Notes: a model not told the origin generated them from the sequence alone. A stretch of DNA of 64,000 bases from Bradyrhizobium retamae (GCF_001440415.1 NZ_LLYA01000203.1:124001-188000); one strand, 5' to 3'; positions 54,052 to 63,713 are shown, counted from the stretch's first letter. Numbers and translations are program-made.

Positions 54052-55059
54052 TCATTCCCGCTCCATGATCTCGGCGATCGCCTTGATGCGGCTTCTGGCG
54101 TATTTCGGCAGGCCGGCGCTCAACGAATCGCCGCTGTTGAAGGAGCTGTTGCCCATGAGCAGTTGCGCCGGCACGAGGTTTCGCAGCATGGGTGTATTGC
54201 TGTATTCCTTTTGCTTGTTCAGTACGTCGTTCCTGACCGCAATCACGATGTAGACCGTCGCGATGGCGGCTTCCCGCTCGGTCGGATGCTGTTGCAGAAC
54301 CGCAAGCAGCTTGCCGAACTGGATGACCTGGTTGACCCAAAAGATGTTCTGCTCGAGCCCGCTGGCGACTGTGGAGTCGAGCCCGGTCAGGCTCGGCAAC
54401 TCGGCAAGGTGCGGCTGCGCGACCAGCATGATCTCACTCTGGAACTCGATGAAATCCGGAATCGGCTTTTTGCTCTCCTCGCGCAGCTTGTTGGCAAGCT
54501 GAATCCCTGCCGGAATTTTGCCTTCGAACATGTACCGGGACTGCACGCAGATTGCGTTGGCGTCCTCGCACCAGCGGCGATTCGGCGGACGGTTGTGCGC
54601 GGCACCCGCGTCCTTGTTGGGAACAGCATCGCTCGCCGTGATCGGCCGGTGCTTGACTGCCGGATCGATCTGCTCGAGGAACGCGACATTCGCATACCGC
54701 GACAGATCCAATGCCGCTGCCGGTTTTGGAAGTCGAAACCGCGCCTCCGCCTGGTAGACCGAGAGCTTCAGCTTCGTTTGTTGCTTGAGCGTGGGCTCAA
54801 CGAAGCTCGGGAAGAGCGAGAGGAAGCGCCGCTGAACCGGGCGTGAGCGGGCCCAATCGTCGAAAGGAATGAGCCCGGTCGAGGAATCGGCGAGCTTGTC
54901 GTTGCGTTGGTCGGCGAAGATGACCGTGCGCGGCTTGATCTGTGCGATCGGAACGCTGGCGGCTGCGGGCACGTCCTCCACCTGGAATTCCTGCGCGGCC
55001 GCGCTCGTGCAAGTGGCCACGCAGGCGGCGATGAGGACAGCGGCACGGTGGAGGCTCAT
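54052..55059 (-). CDS. Secreted hypothetical protein coupled to a penicillin-binding protein
   Basis: A 335-residue protein with the signal peptide HRAAVLIAACVATCTSAAAQ. The rest is soluble and helical, with a Cys pair in RRWCEDANAICVQSRY. A TTG at 55071 overlaps the stop of the PBP gene (TTGA); I use the ATG at 55059. No family is recognised. The tight junction means it likely works with the PBP in the periplasm. Confidence 0.65.
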   Translation of the reverse strand: MSLHRAAVLIAACVATCTSAAAQEFQVEDVPAAASVPIAQIKPRTVIFADQRNDKLADSSTGLIPFDDWARSRPVQRRFLSLFPSFVEPTLKQQTKLKLSVYQAEARFRLPKPAAALDLSRYANVAFLEQIDPAVKHRPITASDAVPNKDAGAAHNRPPNRRWCEDANAICVQSRYMFEGKIPAGIQLANKLREESKKPIPDFIEFQSEIMLVAQPHLAELPSLTGLDSTVASGLEQNIFWVNQVIQFGKLLAVLQQHPTEREAAIATVYIVIAVRNDVLNKQKEYSNTPMLRNLVPAQLLMGNSSFNSGDSLSAGLPKYARSRIKAIAEIMERE

Positions 55060-55067
55060 GTCAATGC

Positions 55068-57932
55068 TCAATTCAGCCGCCGCCAGAAATAATCGGAATC
55101 GACTCGGAGCGGCGGTCGCGGGAGGCGGTCCTCGTCATCGGGATATTCGCGCCAGGAGGGATATCCGCGCGGACCAAGACGCCAGGTTGGGAATGGAAAG
55201 GGCAGCCGGTTATCGCCGTAAAGGCGATTGCCGTCGGACCACTGCTGGAATGGCCCGTCGTCTTCGTCAGAACCGCCGCGATAGGCGTAGCTCTCTGCAC
55301 GCGAGACAATGCGAAATTGCGAATCGTCGATTCTGCCCGCCGGATCCCTCTTGAAGTACTCGGTGAAAGCGCGCCCGGAGCCGGCCGGTACAGGATCGCC
55401 GGTATAAGGATCGATCGACAGAGTAGCGAGCTGGCGCATGGCTTCGCGTGAAGGGCCGTTCAACGCCGTTTTGGGAGCGTGCAGCTCCCAGGCTGCCTGC
55501 ATGATCGGCTCGAACATCGGCAGCGCCACTTTCCCCCCGGTCTGGCCGCGCCCTAGGGTGCGGCGCTCGCCGTCGCTGTTGTCGTAGCCGACCCAGATGG
55601 CGACGGTGACGTCATTTGTGAAACCGACGAACCAGGCATCGGCCGAATTATCAGTGGTACCAGTCTTGCCGCCGACATAGGGCGAGAGATGCTTCACCGC
55701 GCGCGCGGTTCCGCGCGCGAGCACGCCCTGCAGCATTGATTTCAACTGGTAAAACGATGCGCGGTCGGCGGAGCCGATCCAGTCCACCGCATGCGGATCG
55801 TGCCGGTAGATTGGCCGGCCGTCCTGTTCGATCGTTTCGATCGCATGGGGCTTGGGCCGTGCGCCTTCGTTGGCGATCGCCGCATAGAACGCCGCAAGGT
55901 CGATGAGCCGCACAGTTTGGGCACCGAGCACGAACGGATAGTAGCGCATGCAGTCCTTGTAGAGCTGCGCTTCCATCGCGAGCTCGCAGACTCGGTCGAG
56001 GCCTCGCTCGGCGCTGTCGTCGAGGCCGGTCGCGAGCAGTTGTGCGGTGGCGAGATTCCGGGAGTTTTCCAGCGCTCGCCGCAGTGTAATGGCGCCCGAA
56101 GCGCCGCCGTCGTAGTTCTTCGGCGACCAGAAACCGCGCTGGCGCGCGTAGCCCGTCGCGCCGATCGGTGCCAACGTAATGGGTTCGTCCATCACCAGCG
56201 TGTTGGGCTGCAATCCCTTCCGAAGGGCGGCGAGGTAGGTCAGCGGCTTCAGGGTCGAGCCGGGTTGCCGCAGGCTCTGGACGACGCGGTTGAGCTGGCT
56301 TGCCGGATACGAAAAGCCGCCCGCCATCGCGAGAATGCGGCCGGTTTCGTTCCCGAGTACGAGCGCCGCTCCCTGCACGGTCGGTCGAATCCGCAGATCG
56401 GCACGCGCCGCTTGCTTACCCTTGGCTTCGCGCACATGCACATAGACCACATCGTACGGCTTGAGACCGCGCCCGATCGCGGCGCTCCAGGTGTTCAGCG
56501 GCAGGATGCTTCCGTCGGTCAGACCGACGTTGATCGCATGGCTGCGCTTGCCACGTGTATTTTCCAGGACGACCGCCGATTGCCAGTGAACGTCATAGAG
56601 AGGCAGCCGCGTGTTCTTCAGCGCCACCAGCCAAGCTGGCTCCGTGCTCCTCAGGTCAGCCGCCCTCAGACGGACAGCATCGGAAATGTTCGCCTCGGGT
56701 CCCTCAAATTTGTAACGACCGGTGTTCAGCTCGTATCGCGCCAGCCCCTCCTGCAATGTCGCTTCGACTACGCGCTGCAAGGCTGAGTTGACGGTCGAGC
56801 GCACCGTGTAGGAGGAATTGGTGAGATTATCGAGGCCTGCGACCGCCTTTGCCTCGCGGGCTATGTGATCGACGAAGTGAAAGCCGAAGTCCCGCCGCGT
56901 CGGCCGGTACTCGACGAGCTGCGGTAGTACTGCTTGCGCCGCGGCGGCGTCGATCATGGCGTCGTCCTGCATGCGGCCCAGCACGTAGGCAAGGCGCTCG
57001 CGCGCGCGCTCAGGGTGGTGGTCGGGATTGAAGTAGTTCGGTCCCTTGGCGAGCCCGGCGAGTAGCGCGCCCTCGACCGCGGAGAGCGCCTTGGCCGGTT
57101 TGCCGAAATAGCTGCGCGCCGCCATCTCGATACCCCACGCTCCGCGACCGAGATAAATCGAGTTGAGATAGAGCTCGAGGATCTCCTCCTTGGTCAGGGC
57201 CCGCTCCATCCGCGACGCAACGATCATCTCACGCAATTTTCTTTCGTAAGTGACGTCGTTGCCCACCAGCAGGTTCTTGGCGACCTGCTGCGTAATGGTC
57301 GAGCCACCCTGCGGCCGACCCGGCTTCGTGAAGTTGCTGATGAAGGCGCGGACCAGTCCGCGCTCGTCAAGGCCGCTGTGTTGGAAGAAGCGCTTGTCCT
57401 CGGCGGCGATGAATGCGTTGCGCACCGCTTCCGGGATATCCGCAAGCTTGACCCAGATGCGGCGATTGTTCGGCGCGTAAATCTCGGCAACGCGCTCGCT
57501 CTTGTTATCGAGAATTACGCTCGTGCCGGGAAGCCTGAGCTGTTTAAGCTGCTCGGCGTCGGGCAGATCCCTGGCCGCGCTGTTGTAGAAAGCGATGACC
57601 TGACCGAGATCGACCGGAGATCCCTCCACTTTTTCGACTTTGCAGAACTCCCGGTAGGCCACGTGGAGGTCGGCCAGATTCAGTCCTTTGAGCGCCTTGA
57701 TCTCGCCGCTCAACGCTTCCTTGTCATCCATGGCGGTGGCAATCAGATCGTCCAGGTTGATGTCTTCGATGTCGAAAGCCTTGCGCATGTGAGCGCAGCC
57801 GGCACTCAAAAGCTGCGCCACCTCGGAGCGGTCGCGCACCGCATCGAACTCCGTCTTGACCCCATCCGGCCGGGTAGTGACCTGGCTGAAGGCAAGCGCC
57901 GTGGCGAAGATCTTGATAAGAATCGAGTCCAT
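55068..57932 (-). CDS. Class A penicillin-binding protein (transglycosylase + transpeptidase)
   Basis: A 954-residue bifunctional peptidoglycan synthase. The GT51 transglycosylase (about 150-330) has the catalytic Glu in AAEDKRFFQHSGLDERGLV and GGSTITQQVAKNLL. The transpeptidase has the active Ser in RQPGSTLKPLTYLAAL, SRN in ENSRNLA and KTGT in GGKTGTTDNSADAW. The first 110 residues are odd: a short hydrophobic start (ILIKIFATALAFSQV) and a soluble helical region, instead of the usual cytoplasmic tail and membrane anchor. The last 90 residues are Pro/Arg/Tyr-rich and likely flexible. A secreted protein gene is coupled downstream. Confidence 0.93.
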   Translation of the reverse strand: MDSILIKIFATALAFSQVTTRPDGVKTEFDAVRDRSEVAQLLSAGCAHMRKAFDIEDINLDDLIATAMDDKEALSGEIKALKGLNLADLHVAYREFCKVEKVEGSPVDLGQVIAFYNSAARDLPDAEQLKQLRLPGTSVILDNKSERVAEIYAPNNRRIWVKLADIPEAVRNAFIAAEDKRFFQHSGLDERGLVRAFISNFTKPGRPQGGSTITQQVAKNLLVGNDVTYERKLREMIVASRMERALTKEEILELYLNSIYLGRGAWGIEMAARSYFGKPAKALSAVEGALLAGLAKGPNYFNPDHHPERARERLAYVLGRMQDDAMIDAAAAQAVLPQLVEYRPTRRDFGFHFVDHIAREAKAVAGLDNLTNSSYTVRSTVNSALQRVVEATLQEGLARYELNTGRYKFEGPEANISDAVRLRAADLRSTEPAWLVALKNTRLPLYDVHWQSAVVLENTRGKRSHAINVGLTDGSILPLNTWSAAIGRGLKPYDVVYVHVREAKGKQAARADLRIRPTVQGAALVLGNETGRILAMAGGFSYPASQLNRVVQSLRQPGSTLKPLTYLAALRKGLQPNTLVMDEPITLAPIGATGYARQRGFWSPKNYDGGASGAITLRRALENSRNLATAQLLATGLDDSAERGLDRVCELAMEAQLYKDCMRYYPFVLGAQTVRLIDLAAFYAAIANEGARPKPHAIETIEQDGRPIYRHDPHAVDWIGSADRASFYQLKSMLQGVLARGTARAVKHLSPYVGGKTGTTDNSADAWFVGFTNDVTVAIWVGYDNSDGERRTLGRGQTGGKVALPMFEPIMQAAWELHAPKTALNGPSREAMRQLATLSIDPYTGDPVPAGSGRAFTEYFKRDPAGRIDDSQFRIVSRAESYAYRGGSDEDDGPFQQWSDGNRLYGDNRLPFPFPTWRLGPRGYPSWREYPDDEDRLPRPPLRVDSDYFWRRLN

Positions 57933-58302
57933 GACCTGCCGACGATCGAAAGCACCGCCTCCGTAAGGTCCTTCTTTGTAGGACGGTATTAAACAAGGCT
58001 GTTTTGAGGAAAAAGTTCCCGCTAGCTCGCTTTGGCCGCGGTGAGATGCCGGTCATTCAGCGGGAAGACAATGGGGCTCTCTGGTACGCCGGTGCATGGC
58101 GATGCGAATGTCGGGATTAGACCTTCGAGCTACCTCGACAGCATCCGGTCGGGCCAAACCCTTGCCGCCGACGGCTTCGCCAACGAAGAGATCATCTACG
58201 GCTGAGCGCAGCCGTGCGATGGCGCGCCCGCCGCTTCTCCGGCCATGCGGAACCAACGCTGTGCCCAATGCGTTTTAGAAGCACAGCATTGGCAGTGCAC
58301 TC
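57933..58302. other. Divergent region between PBP and a secreted protein
   Basis: About 370 bases, holding the promoters of the two divergent genes. Frames of 60-71 codons occur on both strands near 58060-58270 but none has a ribosome site or a clear family pattern, so I call no gene. Confidence 0.4.
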
Positions 58303-58869
58303 ATGATTGCCCTTTTCCCGGTCGTGCTTGCCGCGGCGCTGCTCAGCGCCACGATCGCCACGATGCCTGCGGATGCTGCTCCTCGAAAAAAGAAGGCCGC
58401 CGTCCCACCTGCAGCTAGCGTCGCTCAGCCGCCCACGGACAGATTTTTGGCTTGCGACGTTCGGGTGCGAGACTATCTTCGCGAAGGCGGAGCCGTGCTA
58501 CGGGTCACCAAGATCGAAGTGGATGATGCCCGACTGCAGTTGAACATTCATCATGAGTACGGCGAGGCGGGTAAGTCGTCTCGAAAATATCTGCGCGGCG
58601 ACAGTGAAGAGGAAATGCGCAAAAATCTGCGCGGAATATTGGATGAGTTCGCGGCGGCTGCGAAGGCCGCAGCGGCTGGCCGCGCGTGGTATGTGATCGC
58701 TGCTCGCAAGGTCATGCCGGACCTCCGCGACGGTTCGGGCGAGAACACGAGCCCGTGGACGGCCATTGTCCTCGCGGATTTCAACGGAAAATGCAGACCC
58801 ATCACGTTCTATCAGTCTGTCGACCGAAGCAAGCTCGATCCTGAAGTAAGCAAGAAATTGGATGAGTGA
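58303..58869 (+). CDS. Secreted hypothetical protein, 188 aa
   Basis: A signal peptide (VVLAAALLSATIATMPADAA) precedes a basic patch PRKKKAA, then a mixed alpha-beta domain with FLACDVRVRDYLREGGAVLR and a Cys near the end (FNGKCRPITFY). Two cysteines could make a disulfide. The family is not recognised. It converges on the methyltransferase gene. Confidence 0.6.
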   Translation: MIALFPVVLAAALLSATIATMPADAAPRKKKAAVPPAASVAQPPTDRFLACDVRVRDYLREGGAVLRVTKIEVDDARLQLNIHHEYGEAGKSSRKYLRGDSEEEMRKNLRGILDEFAAAAKAAAAGRAWYVIAARKVMPDLRDGSGENTSPWTAIVLADFNGKCRPITFYQSVDRSKLDPEVSKKLDE

Positions 58870-58887
58870 AGTCGTGATCCTCCGCCG

Positions 58888-59688
58888 CTAAGGTCGTCTG
58901 CAGGTCGCGAGATGCGCCGATATTCCGAAAGTAAGCCCATCGGCCGTGAGATAGCGAGCGAAGACTGTTTCCGCCTCTGCCAGGATGCGATCGATCTGCG
59001 GCTCTGGCAGCACAATTCCCATGACGGGCAGCCACCCCCTGAGCTCCGCCTCTACGAATTCGCGTATGTTGGGGAAGCGTGCTGTGCCGTTACAGGTCGT
59101 GAGATCTACCACGCCGGCTCCGGCGCTCTTGAACAACACGGCGAGCCCCTGCCTGTCACCCAGCACAAACGGTGCGCGAAGCGCGTCACCGGCGGGCTTT
59201 CCGGCGACGTGATCCAGCAGGTCCACGAGGGCAGCGAATGCGGGGGCGTGCTCGATGACATCCCAAACTGCGACCGCGCACCTGCCGCCAGGCACCATCA
59301 CGCGCAGCATCTCCCGGACCGCTTTGTCGCGATCCGAAAAAAACATCAGGCCGAATTGGCACACAACGACATCAAACGAACGGTCAGGAAACGGCAGCGC
59401 CTCGGCCGCTCCATCGCGCCAGTCGATGCCGGGCGCGAGGCCTCGCGCCACGGCCAGCATTCCTGCGTTGGGATCGAGTCCGGCGACACGACCTGAGCTT
59501 TCGGTCCGCCTTGCCGCCTCGCGCGCCAGAACTCCGGTGCCGCAGGCAATGTCCAGAACGCGATCGCCGCTCTCAATCCTGGCAGCATCTGCCACCATCG
59601 GCGCCCATTGCTGAAAGAGTGCCGGAACGAACAGTGCCTCGTAGGCCCTCGCTGCGTCGATCAAGGTTTGCGAAACAGGTGAGGTCAT
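58888..59688 (-). CDS. Class I SAM-dependent methyltransferase (UbiE/Methyltransf_11 type)
   Basis: A 266-residue methyltransferase. SAM motif VLDIACGTGVLAREAARR near residue 46, acidic LDPNAGML near 70, motif post-I DGAAEALPFPDRSFDVVVCQ near 92-111, and VPGGRCAVAVWD near 135. The family methylates small molecules; the substrate is unknown. ATG 59688 with GAGGTGACACG upstream; the frame extends to 59829 through a 22-base tandem repeat. Confidence 0.85.
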   Translation of the reverse strand: MTSPVSQTLIDAARAYEALFVPALFQQWAPMVADAARIESGDRVLDIACGTGVLAREAARRTESSGRVAGLDPNAGMLAVARGLAPGIDWRDGAAEALPFPDRSFDVVVCQFGLMFFSDRDKAVREMLRVMVPGGRCAVAVWDVIEHAPAFAALVDLLDHVAGKPAGDALRAPFVLGDRQGLAVLFKSAGAGVVDLTTCNGTARFPNIREFVEAELRGWLPVMGIVLPEPQIDRILAEAETVFARYLTADGLTFGISAHLATCRRP

Positions 59689-59800
59689 CGTGTCACCTCG
59701 CGCAAAAGCAAACTGGTGAAACGCTTCATGGTCGGGCAAGCTGATGCCTTGATCCGGGAGCCTTTTACAACCCGGTATCGGGTTCGCTTGCGACCAAGCT

Positions 59801-59866
59801 TCGACATCCTCGCGGAAGTTGTTCGACATCCTCGCGGAAGTTGTTCGACATCCTCGCGGAAGTCGA
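59801..59866. repeat. Three 22-bp tandem repeats
   Basis: TCGACATCCTCGCGGAAGTT plus GT occurs at 59801, 59823 and, with a changed end, 59845. The units lie upstream of the methyltransferase gene. Unit length and lack of spacers rule out a CRISPR. Confidence 0.9.
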
Positions 59867-59956
59867 AGGGATCGGCAAGCACGATGGCGTGATCGAGCCT
59901 CGGAGGGTTCCGCTCCCGGTCGCCGGCTTTCCCTGTAAGGGCACCGTGGCAGTCGG

Positions 59957-60073
59957 CTAAGCCGCGCGTCCGGCAGCGATCGCTTTCAACTTTTCGGACG
60001 TCAACCTCTCTCCGCCGATCGCCCAGTCGCCGCTGGCAACCTCGTCGATCTTGACCCATGTGACGCCACGCAT
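59957..60073 (-). CDS. Small protein, 38 aa, unknown function
   Basis: A frame of 38 codons with a strong GGAGGG 6 bases upstream of the ATG: RGVTWVKIDEVASGDWAIGG, ending with a helix LTSEKLKAIAAGRAA. Codon use is coding-like. It is too short to be listed among frames of 60 codons. I do not recognise it. Confidence 0.45.
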   Translation of the reverse strand: MRGVTWVKIDEVASGDWAIGGERLTSEKLKAIAAGRAA

Positions 60074-60137
60074 GTCTCGCCCTCCACGGCGGCTGGACAG
60101 GCTGTCGCGCATCTCGATGGGGCTTCGCGCCACATGG

Positions 60138-61208
60138 TCACGGGAATAGGTGGACGAGCCCGATGCTCATGCCCAGCAGGAGGAGCAGCGACAGCGTGAC
60201 GGCGGCGGTGACCCTTCCGCCCACGGTCGAGAGCACGCGCACGTCAACGCCAAGGCCAAGCGCAGCCATCGAGAGGACGGTCAGGACAGCCGCCGTCTTC
60301 GTCACCGGTGCGACCACAAGATCCGGCACGAGCTGGAGCGAGCGCATTGCCGCGAGTACCAGAAAGCCGATGATAAACCAGGGCACCAGCTTGAATGGGC
60401 TGACGGCTGCGACCTTCGTTTGATCGGCGTGGAGCTTGCGGCGGCGCGCCGCAACCAGCGAGAGGGCAACCACGATCGGCCCCAGCATCAGCACGCGCAC
60501 AAGCTTGACCAGCGTGCCAATTTGCGTGCTGATGATGCCCGCGGGCACGGTCGCCGCCAAAACCTGCGGAACGGCATAGACGGTGAGGCCCGCCAGGATG
60601 CCGTATTGTGTCGCCGAAAGGCCCAGCAACGGGATCAGGAGCGGCAAGCCCAGCACCATCAACACGCCGAGAATGGCGGTGAAGGAGATCGACGAGGCGA
60701 CATCGTCGCTATTGGCTCCGATCACCGGCGCGACGGCGGCGATTGCCGAGTTGCCGCAGATCGAATTGCCGCAGGCGATCAGGATCGACATTTTCGTAGG
60801 AAGCCCGAGCATGCGGCTGAGGCCGAAGCTCACCGCGAGCATCACCGCGACGGTGGCGACGATTGCGCCGATCAAGAGATAGCCGGAGGCCGCGATCGCG
60901 CCAAAGCTGACGGACGCACCGAGCAGCATGACCGCGACCTCGAGCAGTTGCTTGGCGCTGAAGGCTATGCCGGAACGCCAGCGTTGGGATGGTTGCCAGA
61001 CGGTGCGAATCGCCATTCCGAGCAGGATCGCGATGACCAGTGCCTCGACGTAAGGATGGACGAAGACGTGCTCTTCGAGGCGTTGCGCGCCCAGCGAAAC
61101 GGCGGTGATGATGCCGCAAAGCGCGACCCCTGGAATGAGGGCCGTGCCGCGGCCGAGCATGCCGGGTCGTGGCTTTGCGTCGTCAGAACTGCTTTGGGGT
61201 GGCGGCAC
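60138..61208 (-). CDS. YeiH-family membrane transporter (putative sulfate/sulfite exporter)
   Basis: A 356-residue membrane protein with about ten hydrophobic segments. It has the YeiH/UPF0324 signature IACGNSICGNSAIAAVAPVI near residue 145. Relatives are described as sulfonate or sulfite exporters, and in many genomes a divergent LysR regulator is present; here none is seen next to it. Start ATG 61208 with AAGGAGG upstream. The small frames on the opposite strand are shadows. Confidence 0.85.
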   Translation of the reverse strand: MPPPQSSSDDAKPRPGMLGRGTALIPGVALCGIITAVSLGAQRLEEHVFVHPYVEALVIAILLGMAIRTVWQPSQRWRSGIAFSAKQLLEVAVMLLGASVSFGAIAASGYLLIGAIVATVAVMLAVSFGLSRMLGLPTKMSILIACGNSICGNSAIAAVAPVIGANSDDVASSISFTAILGVLMVLGLPLLIPLLGLSATQYGILAGLTVYAVPQVLAATVPAGIISTQIGTLVKLVRVLMLGPIVVALSLVAARRRKLHADQTKVAAVSPFKLVPWFIIGFLVLAAMRSLQLVPDLVVAPVTKTAAVLTVLSMAALGLGVDVRVLSTVGGRVTAAVTLSLLLLLGMSIGLVHLFP

Positions 61209-61462
61209 GTATCCTCCTTGGAGAATAATTTATGCGCCGGACTGCGCGGGCTCGCTAGTACATTTTCGGATTGTGCCCATACAGAGAAGTTATATCCTCA
61301 ACCTGCATTTGCAGGCGTCGGCATGGCCATCGTTCCGGTGGCGACCAACGACGATCAGATCAACTCGCAGTTCAAGGTAATCCTGCCGCGGTCGCGCTCG
61401 AACAGATAATTGGATTGAGACGTCGGGGCAACCCAACCCGTACAGCACATGCCGGCAAGATA

Positions 61463-61684
61463 TTAAAGCGAGGCGAGCAAGCCCTGCGCCCACGCGACGG
61501 CGCGCTCGAAGCTGAGATCGCCCGGTTCGAAATAGACCGCGCGCGCCAGCACGATGACGCCGACAAGCCCCCAAAACAGGCCGATGCCGGCCGACTTCAG
61601 CCATTTGGACGCGCCGACGGGCGCAGTCAAAGGATCGACCGCCGGGACCGGCTCTCCAAAGGGATCGAATGCGGGCTGGCTCAT
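61463..61684 (-). CDS. Small membrane protein, 73 aa
   Basis: A 73-residue protein: Pro-rich N-terminus (FDPFGEPVPAVDPLTAPVGA), one membrane helix IGLFWGLVGVIVLARAVYF at residues 33-52 and an amphipathic tail. GGAAGCTACC precedes the ATG. It looks like a conserved Bradyrhizobium protein of unknown function. Confidence 0.65.
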   Translation of the reverse strand: MSQPAFDPFGEPVPAVDPLTAPVGASKWLKSAGIGLFWGLVGVIVLARAVYFEPGDLSFERAVAWAQGLLASL

Positions 61685-61819
61685 GGTAGCTTCCGTTTCG
61701 CTGAAGCTAATGTCGCCAATAGCTGCGCGGAAGCAAGGGTAGAGGAATGCCTTTTGTGGCAGCGGCGTGGAAGCTCGTTTTCCGCTGCAGCCCCGGGTTA
61801 GGGTTTTCTTCTACCGCCC

Positions 61820-62554
61820 TCAGCCCGCGAGAAATCCGCCATCAACGGCGACAACCGTGCCGGTCGCATATTGCGACGCCGGCATGCAGAGAAATGCAAC
61901 CGCGCCGGCGATGTCCTCCGGCTGTCCCCACCTTTTGAACGCCGTACGATCGGCAATGCGCTGGTAGTGCGCGCGATCGGATCGTCCTGCTGCATTGATC
62001 GCCGTCTCGATGTAGCCCGGCGCGACCGCGTTGACGCGGATGCCTTCTTCCGCCCAGGCCAGTGCCAGCGCCTTGGTCAGCATGACGACGCCGCCCTTGC
62101 TGGCGCAGTAGGCGGGAATGCGCGGCAGCGCGAGCGTTGCGTTCATCGATGCAATGTTCACGATCGAGCCTTTGGTGCCGGCAAGCGCGGCCCGAAAGGC
62201 CATGCAGGTGCGGAACGTGCCGACGAGGTTGACATCGAGCACCTTTGTAAAGGTCTCGATCTCAAATTCCTTGTCGCGCGCCAATATGCCGGCGCAGTTG
62301 ACCAGCGCATCGACGCGTGCCTGTCGGCCTGCAAACGATGCGACTGCTTCATCATTGGTGATATCCAGGGGAGCCAACTGCAATCCCGGCCGGGGCCGTA
62401 GCACGGTGCGCGCGATATCGGCCTCGTCGACGCCGGTGGCGGTTACCGTCGCGCCGAGATCGTAGAACAGATTGGCAATGGCAGCGCCGATGTCGCCCGC
62501 GCCGCCAATCACCACGGCGTGGAATCCCGGAGCCAGCGCGAAGGGTGCGTTCAT
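61820..62554 (-). CDS. Short-chain dehydrogenase/reductase, sugar or polyol type
   Basis: A 244-residue SDR: NAD motif VIGGAGDIGAAIANLF near residue 15, NCAG near 90, Ser in NIASMNATLAL near 134 and the catalytic Tyr-Lys in AYCASKGGVV near 150; VDGGFLAG ends it, as in many classical SDRs. It lies 27 bases downstream of the LacI regulator on the same strand and near the divergent solute-binding protein, so it most likely oxidises the sugar, sugar acid or polyol that the locus imports. Confidence 0.88.
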   Translation of the reverse strand: MNAPFALAPGFHAVVIGGAGDIGAAIANLFYDLGATVTATGVDEADIARTVLRPRPGLQLAPLDITNDEAVASFAGRQARVDALVNCAGILARDKEFEIETFTKVLDVNLVGTFRTCMAFRAALAGTKGSIVNIASMNATLALPRIPAYCASKGGVVMLTKALALAWAEEGIRVNAVAPGYIETAINAAGRSDRAHYQRIADRTAFKRWGQPEDIAGAVAFLCMPASQYATGTVVAVDGGFLAG

Positions 62555-62581
62555 CGGATTGTTCCTTGGGATTGTTCCTAG

Positions 62582-63610
62582 CTATTTGGATGATCGCGTC
62601 GGCGATGCAGTGGACTCCCGGACGATCAGCGAATAGTCGACTTCGTGATGCATGATGGTCTGCTCGCCCGCGAGGTGACGCACGAGATACTCGCCGGCGC
62701 GCTGCCAGGTATCTCCGGTCGGTACATGGATGGTCGTGAGGCTGGGGCGCAAATGCCGGCTCCAGTCGAGATCGTCGAATCCAACCACCGACAGATCGTC
62801 GGGCACCGAAAATCCGCTGCGTTCGGCCTCCAGCAGCACGCCATAGGCGATAACGTCATTGCCGCAGACCACCGCCGTCGGCCGGTCCTTGAGGCCAAGC
62901 AGGTAGCGGGCGGCTTCGCGCGCATCGTCCAGCGTATAGGGCACCTCGACATGCCATTGCGGGGGCATCTTGATGCCGTGTTCGGCCATCGCGCGGCGAA
63001 AGCCGGCGACGCGGGCGCTCGCCCGATCGTTGTTGCGCTGGAGTGCGGAGACGATTCCGATTCGCCGATGGCCGAGTTCGATCACATGCAAGGCTGCACG
63101 GTGCGCAGCGGCTTCATTGTCGGTGCCGACACAGGGATAGGGCCGGTCGGGACGATAGATGCCGACATTGATGAAGGGCACGGAATAGTCGGCAAGCATC
63201 TTGCGCAAGCCGTCGTGATGGCAGTCGCCGCGCAGCACGAGGCCGTCGACGCCGCGGCTGACGAGGTTGCGCGCCTGCTCCAGTTCAGCGTCGAGGTCGT
63301 AACCGCTCGTAGTCAGGAACAGCATGTAGCCGACGGAAGAGAGATATTTCTGCAGGGAGGCGATGCCGCGCGCGAACATGGTGTTGTCGATAGTCGGGAC
63401 GATCGCGCCGAGCGTGCGCGAGCGGCGTGACGCCAGCTCACGTGCCGGCGCGTGCGGAATATAGCCGACCGTCTCGACGGCGCGCGCGATCCGCGCCCGC
63501 AGCGGCGCGCTTACCGAGTCAGGGTTGTTGAGGGCGCGGGATACCGAGGCGGTCGACACGCCGGCCTCGGCCGCCACCGCGCGAATTCCCTGCTTTGCGG
63601 ATCTTTCCAT
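62582..63610 (-). CDS. LacI-family transcriptional regulator
   Basis: A 342-residue repressor. The helix-turn-helix IRAVAAEAGVSTASVSRALN and hinge ARELASRRSRTLGAIVP occupy residues 1-65, then a periplasmic-binding-like sugar domain (FINVGIYRPDRPYPCVGTDN; VVCGNDVIAYGVLLEAERSG). ATG 63610 is preferred over GTG codons at 63616 and 63613. It is divergent from the ABC solute-binding protein gene. Two operator-like palindromes lie in the shared region, so it most likely represses the transporter until the sugar binds. Confidence 0.93.
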   Translation of the reverse strand: MERSAKQGIRAVAAEAGVSTASVSRALNNPDSVSAPLRARIARAVETVGYIPHAPARELASRRSRTLGAIVPTIDNTMFARGIASLQKYLSSVGYMLFLTTSGYDLDAELEQARNLVSRGVDGLVLRGDCHHDGLRKMLADYSVPFINVGIYRPDRPYPCVGTDNEAAAHRAALHVIELGHRRIGIVSALQRNNDRASARVAGFRRAMAEHGIKMPPQWHVEVPYTLDDAREAARYLLGLKDRPTAVVCGNDVIAYGVLLEAERSGFSVPDDLSVVGFDDLDWSRHLRPSLTTIHVPTGDTWQRAGEYLVRHLAGEQTIMHHEVDYSLIVRESTASPTRSSK

Positions 63611-63630
63611 CACCACGTCGATCGATCGAA

Positions 63631-63642
63631 TGTAACGTTACA
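63631..63642. promoter_or_regulatory. LacI-type operator, perfect palindrome
   Basis: TGTAACGTTACA is a perfect 12-base palindrome with the central CG of LacI-family operators, 21 bases upstream of the LacI start: an autoregulatory site. Confidence 0.75.
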
Positions 63643-63713
63643 AGCGCAAGGATGGCGGATGGCCGATGGGAAGTCCATCGGTATTTTCCTTACAAATTGT
63701 ATTTTGCGCAAAC

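Noticed and set aside
59801..59866. CRISPR array
   Set aside because: The three 22-base units touch each other with no spacers, and no cas gene is in the window.
60150..61409. A 419-codon plus-strand frame opposite the YeiH transporter
   Set aside because: Its His/Arg/Asp-rich sequence is the typical shadow of a GC-rich membrane gene; the minus strand has the recognised family.
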